From assembly GCA_002413385.1 (NCBI GenBank), contig DHWW01000031.1:1-6710 (forward strand): a stretch of 6,710 nucleotides of DNA, in the 5' to 3' direction. The notes under the pieces were generated by a model, which searched no databases, had not been told where the DNA came from, and saw only the letters and a program-made list of their open reading frames with translations. Of the stretch, positions 5,144 to 6,710 are shown piece after piece; position 1 is the stretch's first letter; each line of letters opens with the position of its first letter. Made by a program: the position numbers and the translations under genes. This stretch comes from Granulicella sp. UBA5172 (GTDB taxonomy: Bacteria; Acidobacteriota; Terriglobia; Terriglobales; Acidobacteriaceae).

Positions 5144-6396
5144 GCGAACATCTCCTGAACCGTTTTGATGCCGCGCATCAAGGTATCGACTTCTGTTTCT
5201 GTGTTGTAGAGTGCGAAGGAAGCGCGGGTAGTTGCCGGTATGCCAAAAAACTGCATCACCGGCTGGGCGCAGTGGTGCCCGGTACGGACGGCGATCCCCT
5301 CCTGATCGAGGATCGTGCCCACGTCGTGCGGGTGTATGCCGTCGAGGACGAAGGAGAGTACGGCCGCCTTTTCCTTAGCGGTGCCGATCACGCGAACGCC
5401 GGGCAGGCGTGTAATCTGTTCCGTGGCGTATACCAGCAGGTCGTGCTCATGCACCGCAACGTTGTCCAGTCCGACGCGCGTCAGATACTCGATGGCCGCG
5501 CCCAGGCCGATGACTCCGGAGATGTCCGGCGTGCCCGCCTCGAACTTGTGGGGAAGGGAGTTGTAGGTCGTCTTCTCAAAGGTGACCGAGCTGATCATGT
5601 CGCCCCCTCCCTGATAAGGAGGCATTGCTTCGAGCAGTCGCTGCTTGCCGTACAGGACGCCGATTCCTGTCGGTCCGTACATCTTATGCCCGGAGAAGAC
5701 GTAGAAATCGCAGTCCAAATCCTGTACGTCCACCTGGAGGTGAGGAACCGCCTGAGCACCATCCACCAGTACGGGGATACCGCGTTCATGCGCCATGCGG
5801 ATGATCCGCCGCACCGGATTGACTGTGCCCAGGGCGTTGGACACATGCGCCACGGCCACTAATTTCGTTTCGGGCGTCAGCAGCTTTTCGTACTCCTCCA
5901 GCACGAGCTCGCCGCGATCATTCATCGGAATAACGCGCACCTTCGCACCTTTTTCCTCGCACAGCATCTGCCAGGGAACGATGTTGGAGTGGTGCTCCAT
6001 CGCGGAGACCAGGACTGCATCGCCGGGCTGCACCTGCGTTCTGCCGTAGCTCTGCGCCACCAGGTTGATGGCTTCCGTGGCTCCGCGGACGAAGATTACC
6101 TCGGCGTGACTGGCTGCATGGATGAACTGCTGGACGGCGAGCCGTGCCTCTTCATACGCATTGGTTGCACGCTCGGAGAGCAGATGCACGCCGCGGTGGA
6201 TGTTCGAACAATCCTCCTGGTAGAAGCGGGTGATGGCGTCGATGACCGACTGCGGCTTTTGCGACGTCGCGGCGTTGTCCAGGTAGACGAGTGGTTTGCC
6301 GTGTACGAGTTGATTCAGCGCGGGAAAGTCTTTACTCAGCATGGCAGCATCGAATCCAGCGGCCACAGTACTTACGCGGTCGGCAGTTATGCTCAT
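5140..6396 (-). CDS. sufS: SufS, PLP-dependent cysteine desulfurase
   Basis: A 418-residue group II cysteine desulfurase that converts cysteine to alanine and holds the sulfur as a persulfide for SufU. Landmarks in order: DFPALNQLVHGKPLVYLDNAAT (23-44), NIHRGVHLLSERAT (65-78), SAMEHHSNIVPW with His135 (131-142), VDGAQAVPH with Asp212 (211-219), the PLP lysine Lys238 in FSGHKMYGPTG, FEAGTPDISG (285-294), and catalytic Cys376 in RTGHHCAQPVM. The short loop around Cys376 is the group II form. The ATG at 6396 has GGAGG seven bases upstream and overlaps the sufD stop by an ATGA; the frame remains open further upstream, but that part lies inside sufD. The stop overlaps the sufU start. All key residues are intact, so the enzyme should be active. 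Confidence 0.97.
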   Translation of the reverse strand: MSITADRVSTVAAGFDAAMLSKDFPALNQLVHGKPLVYLDNAATSQKPQSVIDAITRFYQEDCSNIHRGVHLLSERATNAYEEARLAVQQFIHAASHAEVIFVRGATEAINLVAQSYGRTQVQPGDAVLVSAMEHHSNIVPWQMLCEEKGAKVRVIPMNDRGELVLEEYEKLLTPETKLVAVAHVSNALGTVNPVRRIIRMAHERGIPVLVDGAQAVPHLQVDVQDLDCDFYVFSGHKMYGPTGIGVLYGKQRLLEAMPPYQGGGDMISSVTFEKTTYNSLPHKFEAGTPDISGVIGLGAAIEYLTRVGLDNVAVHEHDLLVYATEQITRLPGVRVIGTAKEKAAVLSFVLDGIHPHDVGTILDQEGIAVRTGHHCAQPVMQFFGIPATTRASFALYNTETEVDTLMRGIKTVQEMFA

Positions 6397-6710
6397 ACCA
6401 CCGCCTCCGATTGCTTTGCCTGGGGCAAGGCACGCATGATGATCTTCGCCAGATAGTTGCAAATCGGGCCCGGATTCATCCGTTCCAAACACTCGCTGGC
6501 AAAGGCGAACAACAACAGGCCTTTGGCCGCAGCTTCATCAAGGCCGCGCGAGCGCAGGTAGAAGAGCGCTTGCTCGTCGACCTGGCCTATCGTAGCGCCG
6601 TGCGTACACTTTACGTCGTCGGCAAAAATTTCAAGCTGCGGCTTTGTGTCCATCTGCGCAGTGTCCGACAGGAGCAGGTTGCGGTTGGTTTGCTTCGAGT
6701 CGGTCTGCTG
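6393..6710 (-). CDS. sufD: SufD, Fe-S scaffold subunit (C-terminal 105 residues; gene continues off the window)
   Basis: The 3' end of sufD, open to the window edge. SufD pairs with SufB and the ATPase SufC to form the scaffold on which clusters are built. The visible part starts in the conserved TDSKQTNRNLLLS and continues through PQLEIFADDVKCTHGATIGQ, a stretch typical of SufD/SufB C-termini; the histidine of CTHGAT matches the one reported as essential in E. coli SufD. The helical tail DEQALFYLRSRGLDEAAAKG is also typical. SufD is preferred over SufB because its end overlaps sufS directly, the usual order, and because the SufB-specific C-terminal form is absent. The TGA at 6395-6393 overlaps the sufS ATG. 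The N-terminal three-quarters, and presumably sufB and sufC, lie beyond base 6710. Confidence 0.94.
   Translation of the reverse strand, partial: QQTDSKQTNRNLLLSDTAQMDTKPQLEIFADDVKCTHGATIGQVDEQALFYLRSRGLDEAAAKGLLLFAFASECLERMNPGPICNYLAKIIMRALPQAKQSEAVV
6404..6408 (-). promoter_or_regulatory. ribosome binding site of sufS
   Basis: GGAGG on the minus strand, seven bases before the ATG at 6396 and inside the last codons of sufD. It fixes the sufS start and fits coupled translation with sufD. Confidence 0.65.

Noticed and set aside
5047..5862. 271-codon open frame on the plus strand
   Set aside because: It lies antisense to sufU and sufS, both unambiguous genes, and shows no family motif; it follows from the codon pattern of sufS.

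Overview
The window is bacterial chromosomal DNA in which every supported gene lies on the minus strand, so transcription runs from base 6710 towards base 1. The gene set and order are sufD, sufS, sufU, an A-type (HesB/IscA) carrier, a long-form sufT, and a CxxC-domain/rhodanese fusion. This arrangement, together with moderate GC content, fits a soil-type Acidobacteriota (Terriglobia-like) genome. The taxonomic guess rests on remembered gene order and protein style, not on a marker gene or a search.

Bases 3055-6710 are the distal half of a SUF iron-sulfur cluster assembly operon. The 3' end of sufD (scaffold subunit) overlaps sufS (cysteine desulfurase) by an ATGA, and sufS overlaps sufU (zinc-dependent sulfur acceptor) in the same way. 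After 72 bases comes the A-type carrier, whose stop shares a base with the sufT start (TGATG). After 59 bases comes a 187-residue protein joining a CxxC domain to a rhodanese domain whose catalytic cysteine is replaced by serine. SufS and SufU would mobilise sulfur from cysteine, SufD (with SufB and SufC outside the window) would form the scaffold, and the carrier and SufT would help pass clusters to target proteins.

Bases 2312-2782 encode a stand-alone GAF protein of the free methionine-(R)-sulfoxide reductase type. It lies 272 bases after the rhodanese fusion and has its own good ribosome binding site. Bases 1898-2311 hold no convincing gene, only two small hairpins and a short AT-rich palindrome.

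Bases 181-1897 hold a second, lower-GC group: a transaldolase-family protein, an AhpD-like carboxymuconolactone decarboxylase-family protein with the full E-x11-CxxC-x3-H signature, and the C-terminal half of a two-domain thiosulfate sulfurtransferase lacking its N-terminal domain. Bases 1-180 hold nothing recognisable.

The common theme is sulfur, thiol and redox chemistry. No mobile element, RNA gene or CRISPR array is visible, and I see no clearly new system. The best leads are the serine-for-cysteine rhodanese in the SUF operon and the half-length sulfurtransferase.
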